This document shows positions 14,220-25,902 of a stretch of 64,000 nt of DNA, piece by piece. The translations under genes were made by a program, and so were the position numbers. The stretch is taken from positions 1,825,001 to 1,889,000 of the forward strand of contig NC_059279.1 of the NCBI RefSeq assembly GCF_017591435.1. Reading direction: 5' to 3'. The number at the start of each line of letters is the position of its first letter. The stretch's first letter is position 1. The notes under the pieces are model-generated. The model searched no databases. It saw nothing but the letters and a program-made list of their open reading frames with translations, and was not told the DNA's origin. The DNA comes from Portunus trituberculatus (taxonomy: Eukaryota; Arthropoda; Malacostraca; Decapoda; Portunidae).

Positions 14220-14720
14220 GTTTATGTAAAGGAAGAAGGGAAGAAGAAAAGGTTAAATCCAGAACACTTGTCATTATAAAGGAAGAAAAGAAGAAAGGCT
14301 ATATCAGAACACAAAGGAAGAAAGGAAGAAGAAAAGGTGAAGTCCAGAACACTTGTCATCTATTTAAAGGAAGAAGGGAAGAAGAAGAAAAAAAAAGCTA
14401 TATCCAGAACATGTCTCATCTTTTTAAAGGAAGAAAAGAAGAAGAAAGGCTATATCCAGGACACAAAGCAAGAAAGGAAGAAGAAAAAGCTAAACCCAGA
14501 ACACTAATAATCTATTTAAAGGAAGAAAAGAAGAAGAAAAAGCTAAACCCAGAACACTAATCATTTGTTTAAAGGAAGAAAGAAAGCAAGAAAAGAGTAA
14601 ACCCAGAACACTTGTCATTTGTTTAAAGGAATTGAGGAAGAAGAAAAGTAAATCCAGGCTAAATAAATGAATAAATAAATAAATAAATAAATAAAGGCTA
14701 GATCCAGAACACCTGTCATT
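14220..14720. repeat. Tandem array of about 60 bp GGAAGAAG/CCAGAACAC units
   Basis: Each unit reads roughly TTTAAAGGAAGAAARGAAGAA, then a GGCTAWATCCAGAACAC block, then TTGTCATCTAT. About eight or nine imperfect copies are present. The plus-strand open frame spanning it (14,021-14,560) is lysine/glutamate-rich because of the repeat and is not called. Confidence 0.75.
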
Positions 14721-14901
14721 TAGTACACACAATTATACTACAGACGTATTTTTATTTATTTATTTTTTTTTTTTTTTCAATATTCATAAGAGGAAGAAGA
14801 AGAAAGAAAGGCTAAATTTAAAACACTTTGGATCTACTCTTCTTATTCACACTTGTACGACCGTCGCGTGTTTTAAAATGTTCAGGAGAGGGAAGAATGA
14901 T

Positions 14902-15115
14902 TTAACCCCTTCAGTACCATGCCGGGTTTCCATATTCACTCTGCTTACTATTTAGCGATTTTGTACAGCTTCAGAAACTTATGTGGGGGATTGAAATAGT
15001 GAAGACTGTGTTCATTAATCTTCTGAACTCCATAGACCTTTCCTAATGTCAGTAAAATGGTCTAATTGCACATAAAATTCAAGGTAAATATATGTCCCAG
15101 CACTGAAAGGGTTAA
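14902..15115. mobile_element. MITE copy A, TTAA-flanked, piggyBac-like ends
   Basis: A 214 bp element bounded by TTAA at both ends (14902-14905 and 15112-15115). Terminal inverted repeats are CCCCTTCAGTAC on the left and GCACTGAAAGGG on the right. It has no coding capacity. TTAA target duplication and CCC-starting inverted repeats are features of the piggyBac superfamily, so a non-autonomous piggyBac-like element is inferred. Other copies occur at 15196, 15835, 16844 and 56496. Confidence 0.75.
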
Positions 15116-15195
15116 TAGTACCGCCTTACGTTCTTACGCTCTTCATCCATGCAACGTTCTATTTATCTCTAACTAATCCGTGTCTTGTATCACCT

Positions 15196-15350
15196 TTGAC
15201 CCCTTCAGTACCATGCTGGGTTTCCATATTCACTCTGCTTACTATTTAGCGATTTTGTACAGCTTCAGAAACCTATGTGAGGATTAAAATAGTGAAGACT
15301 CTGGCCATTAATCTTCTGACCTCCACAGACCCTTCCTAATGTCAATAAAA
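15196..15350. mobile_element. MITE copy B, truncated
   Basis: Same family and orientation as the copy at 14902. It starts TTGACCCCTTCAGTACC (one change from TTAA) and follows the family to about CCTAATGTCAATAAAAT, where similarity stops near 15350, so the distal terminus is missing. Confidence 0.7.
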
Positions 15351-15506
15351 TCAATGACACTATATTAACTTTCCATTTGTAATACCACTTAATAGAAACT
15401 CACTTATTTATGAAGAACTGAATGCCAAACTTGACAATCTAGGAACTTTTGATATCACGAAAGAGAGAAAGAGTGATTGATTGATTTGTGAAGATTATAG
15501 TTCTGA

Positions 15507-15509
<3 letters not shown>

Positions 15510-15572
<63 letters not shown>
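15510..15572. repeat. (GA)n
   Basis: A perfect GA dinucleotide run of about 31 units in unique sequence. 15,573-15,834 contains nothing recognisable. Confidence 0.9.
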
Positions 15573-15576
<4 letters not shown>

Positions 15577-15834
15577 GTTTGTTTATGAAGCTATCGTGTG
15601 CCTGGGTGTCCTAAGAGCTACACCTCCTTCAGTACAAACTCACTATAAACTCCCACAATGATGGAAGTGACGGCTGGTGAAGGGAGGAGGGCGGTGTGAT
15701 AGGTGGCGGTGTAATTAAAAGGTTATCAATAGCCAGGGAGCCGTTGTTGATAAGATAATAATGTAAAATAGACCTGATGATAACAGAGAAGTAAACACAA
15801 GGAGAGAAAGTGATGTTGTTTATTGAAAGGCTGT

Positions 15835-16043
15835 TTAACCCCTTCAATACTGTGATACATTTTTACCTTGAAATTTGTACACGATTAGACCATTTTATTG
15901 ACATTAGGAAAAGTCTAAGGAGTTCAGAAGATTAATGGGTAGAGTCTTCACTATTTTAATCCTCCACATAAGTTTCTGAAGCTGTAGAAAATCATCAAAT
16001 AGTAAGCAGAATGAATATGAAAAAGCGTCAAGCGTGAAGTTAA
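15835..16043. mobile_element. MITE copy C, inverted orientation
   Basis: A TTAA-bounded element (15835-15838 and 16040-16043) of the same family as 14902, in the opposite orientation. The core contains ACGATTAGACCATTTTATTG and CTTCACTATTTTAATCC. The right terminal repeat is eroded (GCGTGAAG in place of GTACTGAAGGGG). Confidence 0.7.
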
Positions 16044-16487
16044 ATGTTCGATATTGAAAAGTGGTTGATATTTAGTCATAGCAAGTTAAGATGTTGACAA
16101 GGTGTGGCGAAAATAGGGAAACAACACACTAGGGAAGGAAAACCACACACATAAACACACACACAAAAAAAAAAAAAAAAGACGAAAAGAAAATAACGAA
16201 AAAAAAACCGAAATATAAGAACACCGTATCATAACACAAGAAAAAAAAAGACACGAAAAGATAAGAAAATAAACGTGAAAACGGGGAAAAAATCAATACA
16301 CAACAACAAAAGGCAACAACCCACATAAGATATAACGAAGACCATAAAAATAAACCCCAGACACGTGCACGGAATTAAAGATGAACTCATAACTCACCGG
16401 GAATCATGAATAGCGTGTGCTGGCATTCAGGAAGCAAGGATCAGCTGGTCACGGTGATAATCCCAGGATGAACGAGGACACGACGAA

Positions 16488-17029
16488 CCCCAGGATGAAC
16501 TTGACTGTTGTGTTCACTGCAGAGATCAATTTGAGACGCAGAAACCTTAATCACTCCGATACTGAGAGTTTTGGGTGTGATTAGATTATTTTATTTGCAT
16601 TAGGAAAGGTCTATAGAGGTCAAATGATTAATGGTCATAGTCTCTACCCCAGGATGAACTCGACTGTTGTGTTCACTGCAGAGATCAGTTTGAGACGCAG
16701 AAACCTTAACCGCTTCCATACTGAGATTTGTGGCTGTGATTAAGAAAGATCTATAGAGGTAAAATGATTAATGGTCAGTCTTTATCCCAGGATGAGTTTG
16801 ACTTTTGTGTTCACTGCAGAGATCAATTTGAGACGCAGAAACCTTAACCACTTCGATTTGTGTGTGTGATTAGGCGATTTTAGTTGCATTAGAAAAGGTC
16901 TATAGATCTCAAATGATTAGTGGTCAGTCTTCACTATTTTAATCCCCACATAGGTTTTGAAGCTCCATAAAATCGCCAAATAGTAACCAGGATTAAGATG
17001 AAAACGCGGTATGGTACTGAAGAGATTAA
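16488..17029. repeat. Three-fold segmental tandem repeat carrying MITE fragments
   Basis: CCCAGGATGA...GTTCACTGCAGAGATCA...GAGACGCAGAAACCTTA recurs at 16488, 16648 and 16786. Each copy runs into the left part of the MITE (GATTAG..TTGCATTAG). Only the last unit has a near-complete MITE, TTAA-bounded at 16844-16847 and 17026-17029. The order implies MITE insertion first, then local tandem duplication of its left flank. Confidence 0.75.
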
Positions 17030-17205
17030 TTAGAAGTGTGGTGATTGTTTGAAGAGTTACCTGAGACACCTGAGGGACGCACGGCAGGTGTGACAAAGGT
17101 GTACAGTACTCGTTTATTTATTAATTTGTTATTTATCATCCCGAAAAACGAAAGGTAACAAGAAGAAAGAGGATATTTTGAACTGTTACCGTGTTTGTAA
17201 AGTAT

Positions 17206-17206
<1 letters not shown>

Positions 17207-17248
<42 letters not shown>

Positions 17249-17505
17249 TAGCTCAGTGGTTAGAGCTGCTTCACAAGCCAGATGACCAGGGTTCGATTCT
17301 CACGTAGCCCTGTTCACCTAGCAGTGAGTAGGTACGGGATGTAAATCGAGGAGTTGTGACCTTGTTGTCCCGGTGTGTGGTGTGTGCCTGGTCTCAGACC
17401 TATCCCAAGATCGGAAATAATGAGCTCTTAGCTCGTTCCGTAGGGTAACGTCTGGCTGTCTCGTCAGAGACTGCAGCTGATCAAACAGTGAATTACACAC
17501 ACACG
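17207..17505 (+). mobile_element. tRNA-derived SINE flanked by (CA)n, copy 1
   Basis: (AC)n at 17207-17246 leads directly into a tRNA-like head with A box (GGTAGCTCAGTGGTTAGAG) and B box (GGTTCGATTCTC), 17,246-17,310. A tRNA-unrelated body of about 185 bases follows, containing CCTAGCAGTGAGTAGGTACG and AAGATCGGAA, and it ends GTGAATT-(AC)n. The same body and ending recur at 32,270-32,590. The anticodon stem of this copy is decayed. Confidence 0.75.
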
Positions 17506-17549
17506 GCTTGGCTTGTTGCTCATAAATTCCCGGCGTCCTCAAACGAAAC

Positions 17550-18930
17550 TCAAACAACAGAACGAAATAAATGAAAACACAAATCACAGACGAAGAATGA
17601 TTGTGATGCATCTTCGCTCGGTGTTGAATTGCAAACACAACGACGAACCACAAAGACACAAACACGAACAAACACAAACACAAAGACACGCTGAACAATG
17701 GCTAAAGCGACAGACACGAGGGAACACAAAGGAAGGTCAAACACAACGTAACAGAACAATAGATGCCAACATAAAAGAAACACAAGGAGAGAACAAACAG
17801 CAAGTCAAAGCAACACAATAGAAGAGAAACGAGGAACCAGAGAATCACAAACTGCCACAAGAGAACACAAAAGAAAAACAAAAATGGTAAAGATTGGGAA
17901 GGAAGTGAAAGGCAAGAAGGAAAAAAAAGAAAGGGGAAAAAGGAAAATAAGTGAAAAAAAGACGATGAAAGATGAATAAACAGATGGAAAGAAGGAGAAA
18001 AAAAGAGAGAAAGATAGGAAAGGAAAGAAAAGAAAGGATAAAACAGATAAAGATAGAAAAAGAATGATGGAAATGAAAAATAAACAAGAAACAATGATGG
18101 CAAAGAACAAAAATTAAAGAAAACGAGAAGAAATAGAAAAAAAAAACAATAATAGGGAAAAAAATGGAGAGAAACAGATGAGAAAGGAAAAAAGAAAAGA
18201 AAAGATAAAGATAGAAATATTATGGGAAATGAAAAAAAATTATAGAAAAGAATGAAAAGAACAAAAAAAAAAAAACGAGAATAGAAAAAAACAATAGTAG
18301 AAAAAGAAGAGAAAAGAGATAAGAAAGGAAGGAAAAGAAAGGAAACACAGATAAAGATAGAAAAATGATGAGAAATGAAAAGCAAAAGAGAAACAATGAT
18401 AGAAAAAAATATGGAGAAAGAAAAGGAAAGAAGCAGAAAAAAAATCAATAGAAAAGACAAATGATGGAAAGAATGATGGGAAAACAAAACAAAACAAACG
18501 AAACACAAACAAAAACACACAAATATATGAAAAACCAAAATGAAACAAAAAAAAACATACAAAAGTCAAATTTGAGAAAAGGAAAGAAAGAAAAAAAAAC
18601 AAGTAAATAAATAAATAAGGACAAGGAAGGAAGGAAGGAAGGAAGTGAATGGAGAAAGAGACAAGATGAAGGAAAGAAAGAAAAAAAATAAATAAATAAG
18701 GAGAAGGAAGGAAGGAAGAGAAAGAGAAGGAAAAGACAAGGTGAAAGAAAGAAAGGGGAAAAATATAAATAAATAAGTAGAAGAAGGAAGTGGAAGAGAA
18801 GAAGAAGACAAGGTGAAGGAAAAAAAAACTAAATAAATAAGAAGGAAGGAAGGAAGTGGAAGAGAAGAAGAAGACAAGGAAGTTGAAGGTAACACAAGAA
18901 CAGGTAACGCCTCTCCACAAGCTGGCATTT
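17550..18930. repeat. Long purine-rich tract with about 75 bp AAATAAATAAGGA repeats
   Basis: About 1.3 kb of plus strand dominated by A and G. From 18,595 to 18,890 an imperfect unit repeats about four times, made of AAATAAATAAATAAGG, AAGGAAGGAAGG, and GAAGAAGACAAGGTGAAGG-like parts. Minus-strand open frames here are Phe/Ser/Leu-rich low-complexity translations and are not called. Confidence 0.7.
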
Positions 18931-18959
18931 GGTTGACACACCTCCAGTCACTCCTCTCA

Positions 18960-18988
18960 CTGTTCATGTCCCCACCTCTCCCTCTCCT

Positions 18989-19019
<31 letters not shown>

Positions 19020-19110
19020 CTCTCCTCTCCTCTCCTCTCTCCCTCTCCCTCTCTCCCTCTCTCTCTCCCTCTCTCTCCCGTAAGACTCATCATTAATGCC
19101 AACCCACGCC

Positions 19111-19178
<68 letters not shown>

Positions 19179-19367
19179 TAGCACACGTGACTTGTCTTGT
19201 TTCTCTTCGTCACTTTTTTTTCTTATTCTCATTCTCTCTTTCACTTTTTCCCTCGTCCTCTTCTTCTTCTTCCTCCTCCTCCTCCTCCTCCTCCTCCTCC
19301 TCCTCCTCCTCCTCCTCCTCCTCCTCCTCCTCCAAGTATCAAGTGTCACGGTGAGGAAGTCCGGAAG

Positions 19368-19442
<75 letters not shown>

Positions 19443-19446
19443 ATCC

Positions 19447-19486
<40 letters not shown>

Positions 19487-20081
19487 CCTCTTCCTTGGTC
19501 TCTTACTGCCTCACCTCCTCTTCTTCTTTCTCTCTTCCTCTTCGTCATCTTTATCATGTCCTCTTTACCTTGTTTCTCCTCCTCCTCCTCCTCCTCCTCC
19601 TCCTCCTCCTCCTCCTCCTCCTCCTCCTTCTTTCATTTACCTCATCATCTTTCTTTTCCTCCTTTTTTTTCTTCTTCCTCTTCATTCCAGTGATCCTCTT
19701 CATCCTATTATTTTCCTATTTTTTTCATCCTCCTCCTCCTCCTCCTCCTCCTCCTCCTCCTCCTCCTCCTCCTTGTGACGTCTCAGTATCAGTCATCCAT
19801 TCATTTTACTCTTCCTCTTCCTTCTCTTCTTACTTGTTCTTTCTCTCCTCCTCCTCCTCCTCCTCCTCCTCCTCCTCCTCTAACTCTGACGTCATAATCT
19901 TGCCATATGCCTTTTGGTTAGAGAGGAGGATGATAAAGAAGAGAAGGAGGAGGAGGAGGAGGAGGAGGAGGAGGTCGAGACTCATCCTCCATCACGTTCA
20001 GTGGAGGATTATCTTCAAGGAACAAGTGTCTCGAGTTTATTCTGTCTGTCTGTCTCCTGCGTGCCATTGGTAAGCACGGCA

Positions 20082-20133
<52 letters not shown>

Positions 20134-20156
20134 ATCACACACACACACACACACAC

Positions 20157-20220
<64 letters not shown>
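18960..20220. repeat. Pyrimidine-rich microsatellites ending in a (AC)n-(GT)n palindrome
   Basis: (CT)n-like at 18970-19080, (GT)n at 19112-19174, (CCT)n at 19270-19333, (CT)n at 19371-19440, (GA)n at 19451-19482, (CCT)n at 19578-19628, 19728-19772 and 19843-19880, (GGA)n at 19944-19972 and (AC)n at 20081-20130. Finally (AC)n at 20136-20158 abuts (GT)n at 20161-20219 through CATG. No gene. Confidence 0.85.
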
Positions 20221-20221
<1 letters not shown>

Positions 20222-20276
20222 ATGGCAAATGCACACTTATTCATTCATAAGTACAACAACAATAACAATGGCAATA

Positions 20277-22594
<2,318 letters not shown>

Positions 22595-22707
22595 TTCCTG
22601 GTGGTAGGTTGAGTGTCTGAAGGAGTAAATTGAGACATAATGAAAAAAATCCTTAAAAAAAAATATAGAAAAAATTGTCATGATAATCTCCGTCGTGGGA
22701 GTCAGAT

Positions 22708-22708
<1 letters not shown>

Positions 22709-22766
<58 letters not shown>

Positions 22767-22834
22767 ACACATGTAAACTTCCTGCATATTTCTTTAGAGG
22801 TTGTAGAGATGAAAAGAAAAAGATAAATACTCTT

Positions 22835-22922
<88 letters not shown>

Positions 22923-22958
22923 TCCTGTTTCTCTACTTCCTTAGTCTGTCAATGCATG

Positions 22959-23038
<80 letters not shown>

Positions 23039-23979
23039 CTTTATTTCGTGTTCCATCCATCTTTTGTTTTCTTTCTTTTTTTTTTCTTTTTCTTTTTCAA
23101 TTGACCTTTCTGTATGTTACCGAGTAATGTATATATCATTCTATCTATCTGTCTATCTATCTATCTATCTATCTTCCTCCTTCCTTCCTTCCTCTATCTC
23201 CCTTCCTTCCTTCCTTCCTTCCTTCCTTTCTTCCTACCTTCCCTCCCTCCCTCCCTCCTTCCCTCCCTTTCCTCCTTCTTTCTTTCCATCCTTCCTTCCT
23301 CCTTCCTTCTTTTTTTCCCTCCTTCCTTCCAATCCTTCCCTATCCTAACCCAACCCAACCCAACCTAACCTAACCTAACCTGCTCAAACTTAACCTACCC
23401 ACCTGCTACCATCACTACAGGTAATAAACAGGGCACTTGTGTAATGGGGTGCTCCTGCAGGTGAATGGTTTAGGCCTATTGCCACGTGTAGGGAGGGGGG
23501 CGAAGGTGAGGTGGAGGGGGTCAGGTAAGGCGTCAGAATTAGGAAGATGTCAGTAAGTTATAGGTTTTCTTCCCCTGTTCTTTTTCCTTTGCGCTTTCTC
23601 TTTATCTCTTGGTTTTTTTTTTTTTTTTTAGCTTTTTTGTGTTTTTGTCTGTCTATTTTGTTTATTTATCTATCTATTTTGTGTCTTCGTTCATCTTCGT
23701 CTTTTTGCTTTTCATTCTTCTTCTTTCGTTCTTTATTTCTTTTCTTTTTTTCAATATTTGTTCTTTTTTTTTTCTTCATTTTCCTTCTCCTTTCTCTGCT
23801 GTGTTTGTCTATCTTTGCCTTCTTGCCTTTCGTTCTTCCTTCCTTCCTTTCTTTCTTTCTTTCTTTCTTTTCTTCTTTCTTTCTTTCATGTTTTTCTTGA
23901 CTTCATTCTCATTTCTTTGATGTTGTTGTCTTCCTTCCAATTTTTTTCACCTCATTTTTCTTATTCTTATTTTCTTGCT

Positions 23980-24045
<66 letters not shown>

Positions 24046-24070
24046 TCACCACTAACACAAATACCCAACA

Positions 24071-24143
<73 letters not shown>

Positions 24144-24257
24144 ACGTAATGTGTACAGGTAATGAGTGACAAATATGTGATGTATCTTGTTTCTCATTTA
24201 ATAAAGATGAAAACATTGTCTTCATAAGGTAAGGTGAGTTAGTAGCGCGTGGCTTTG

Positions 24258-24332
<75 letters not shown>
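22709..24332. repeat. GA, CT, CTAT, CCTT, CCTAA and CTA arrays
   Basis: (GA)n at 22709-22764, (CT)n at 22838-22917 and 22960-23036, (CTAT)n at 23140-23175, CCTT-rich tract at 23178-23340, CCTAA/CCCAA run at 23341-23382, CTTT-rich at 23830-23890, (CTA)n at 23980-24045, (GA)n at 24073-24141, and (GA)n switching to (GT)n at 24261-24332. 23,400-23,540 is G-rich unique sequence. No gene. Confidence 0.85.
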
Positions 24333-24334
<2 letters not shown>

Positions 24335-25344
24335 ACTCTCCCGCACATCGCCTCGTGACCTCACAGTAAGCGGGCGTCGTCTCTTCTTCTCTCCCTCTCT
24401 CTTTCTCTTTCTCTGTCTCCCTTCCTCTCTTTCTCTCATTCCTCTCTCCTCTCCTCTCTCTGCATCTGTTCTCTCCTCCTCCGTATATGTTTTTCTCCTA
24501 TCCTTCACGCCTATTCGGTATGTTTTTTCTCCTATCCTTCACGCCTATTCGGTATCACTAACATGTCTTGTCTTCCTATTTTTATTATTAATTTTCTTTG
24601 CATCAACTTCTCTTTCGATCTTTTTTTCTTTTATCATTTCCTTTTCTTTTTTCTACTTGTTCTTCATTCATATTCTGTCGATTTCTAATTCATTGGTTCA
24701 CTTTTTTTTTTCTTTTCCTCGCAAATGTTCACATCTTGATCGTTCATTCCCGTTGTTCTCCCCTCCTTCCTCGTTTCCTCAACTTAATTTCCTCCCTCAA
24801 TCTCATGTCTCGTTTTCTTTATCTCCTCCCTCACCATTCCTTCTCTCATCTTCACCTTCCATCTCTTCTGTTTCATCACTCTGGCTTGTCTCCACCTCTG
24901 TTCTATAAATCTTTCAATTTCTTTCATTATTCCCACCTTAAATTCCCTCACTTTTACCTCTCATCACTGCCTTAAACCTCGATGTCTTCTTATTTCGCAC
25001 CTGTTTAATCTTCCAAAAACACACATTTCTTCATTCATCTCCTTTCCTTCTGCGTCTTGGCTACCTCGCGGCGCATCGGTGAAGTTCTCGCCTCGTATTA
25101 CCAAGTGTTCAAATCCCAATTAGTTAGCCTGCGTGTGTGAGTGTGGTGAACATTAAGAGGTGAACATTGAGTCTCTCGCCGATGTACTTGGATTTCTGGA
25201 GTAATGATGAAGTGTTGCAGTGTAGTGAAGGAATCGTGTGCTGTGTTGGGCTGCTAGTGTTTGCATTGGGCTGTGTCAGGAAATAAGTTGCTGGCTCTCG
25301 TGTTTGTGGTGATACTTGGAAAGACTATATTCTCTGTTTCTTTC

Positions 25345-25348
<4 letters not shown>
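24333..25348. other. Gene-free pyrimidine-rich stretch with a 36 bp tandem duplication
   Basis: C/T-rich to about 24,970, then unique sequence. A direct duplication of about 36 bases (TTTTTCTCCTATCCTTCACG plus CCTATTCGGTATG) lies at 24,484-24,555. I see no exon, although this region lies just upstream of the LRRK gene and could hold 5' UTR or promoter sequence. Confidence 0.4.
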
Positions 25349-25399
<51 letters not shown>

Positions 25400-25417
25400 G
25401 TTAAATCGTTGTTGTGT

Positions 25418-25490
<73 letters not shown>

Positions 25491-25537
25491 GCTTGATGTC
25501 ATATTAAACAGTAAACAAAGAAGGAAAGCAAGATATA

Positions 25538-25618
<81 letters not shown>

Positions 25619-25787
25619 TTTACAAAATCGCCGAACACCATACATAAGTTGTGTACGGCTTCTTCATTCACTTCCCTCTCCTTTTCTTCTCCCTCCTCCT
25701 TCTTCTCTTCCTCTTCCTTTTGGATTATCTCTGAAAGCCTCTCTTATACATATTTCTCTAAAACCAGTGTAGGAAAACTAAATTGAC

Positions 25788-25858
<71 letters not shown>
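25349..25858. repeat. (GT)n, (CT)n, (GT)n, (GT)n immediately upstream of LRRK
   Basis: (GT)n at 25349-25398, (CT)n at 25420-25487, (GT)n at 25540-25616 and (GT)n at 25790-25858. The last array ends 44 bases before the inferred splice acceptor at 25,903. Large arrays become far rarer downstream of this point. Confidence 0.9.
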
Positions 25859-25859
<1 letters not shown>

Positions 25860-25902
25860 TGTGTGACGAGTTCTTTTCCCTGTACTTGTTGCTTCCTCTC
25901 AG

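Noticed and set aside
17702..18941. Minus-strand open frames of 286 and 233 codons rich in Phe, Ser and Leu
   Set aside because: They are the complement of an A/G-rich repeat tract. Composition is entirely low-complexity and the frames overlap in three phases.
25050..25140. tRNA-like stretch with GTTCAAATCCC (B-box resemblance)
   Set aside because: No A box at the right distance and no foldable cloverleaf, so I could not support a tRNA or SINE call.
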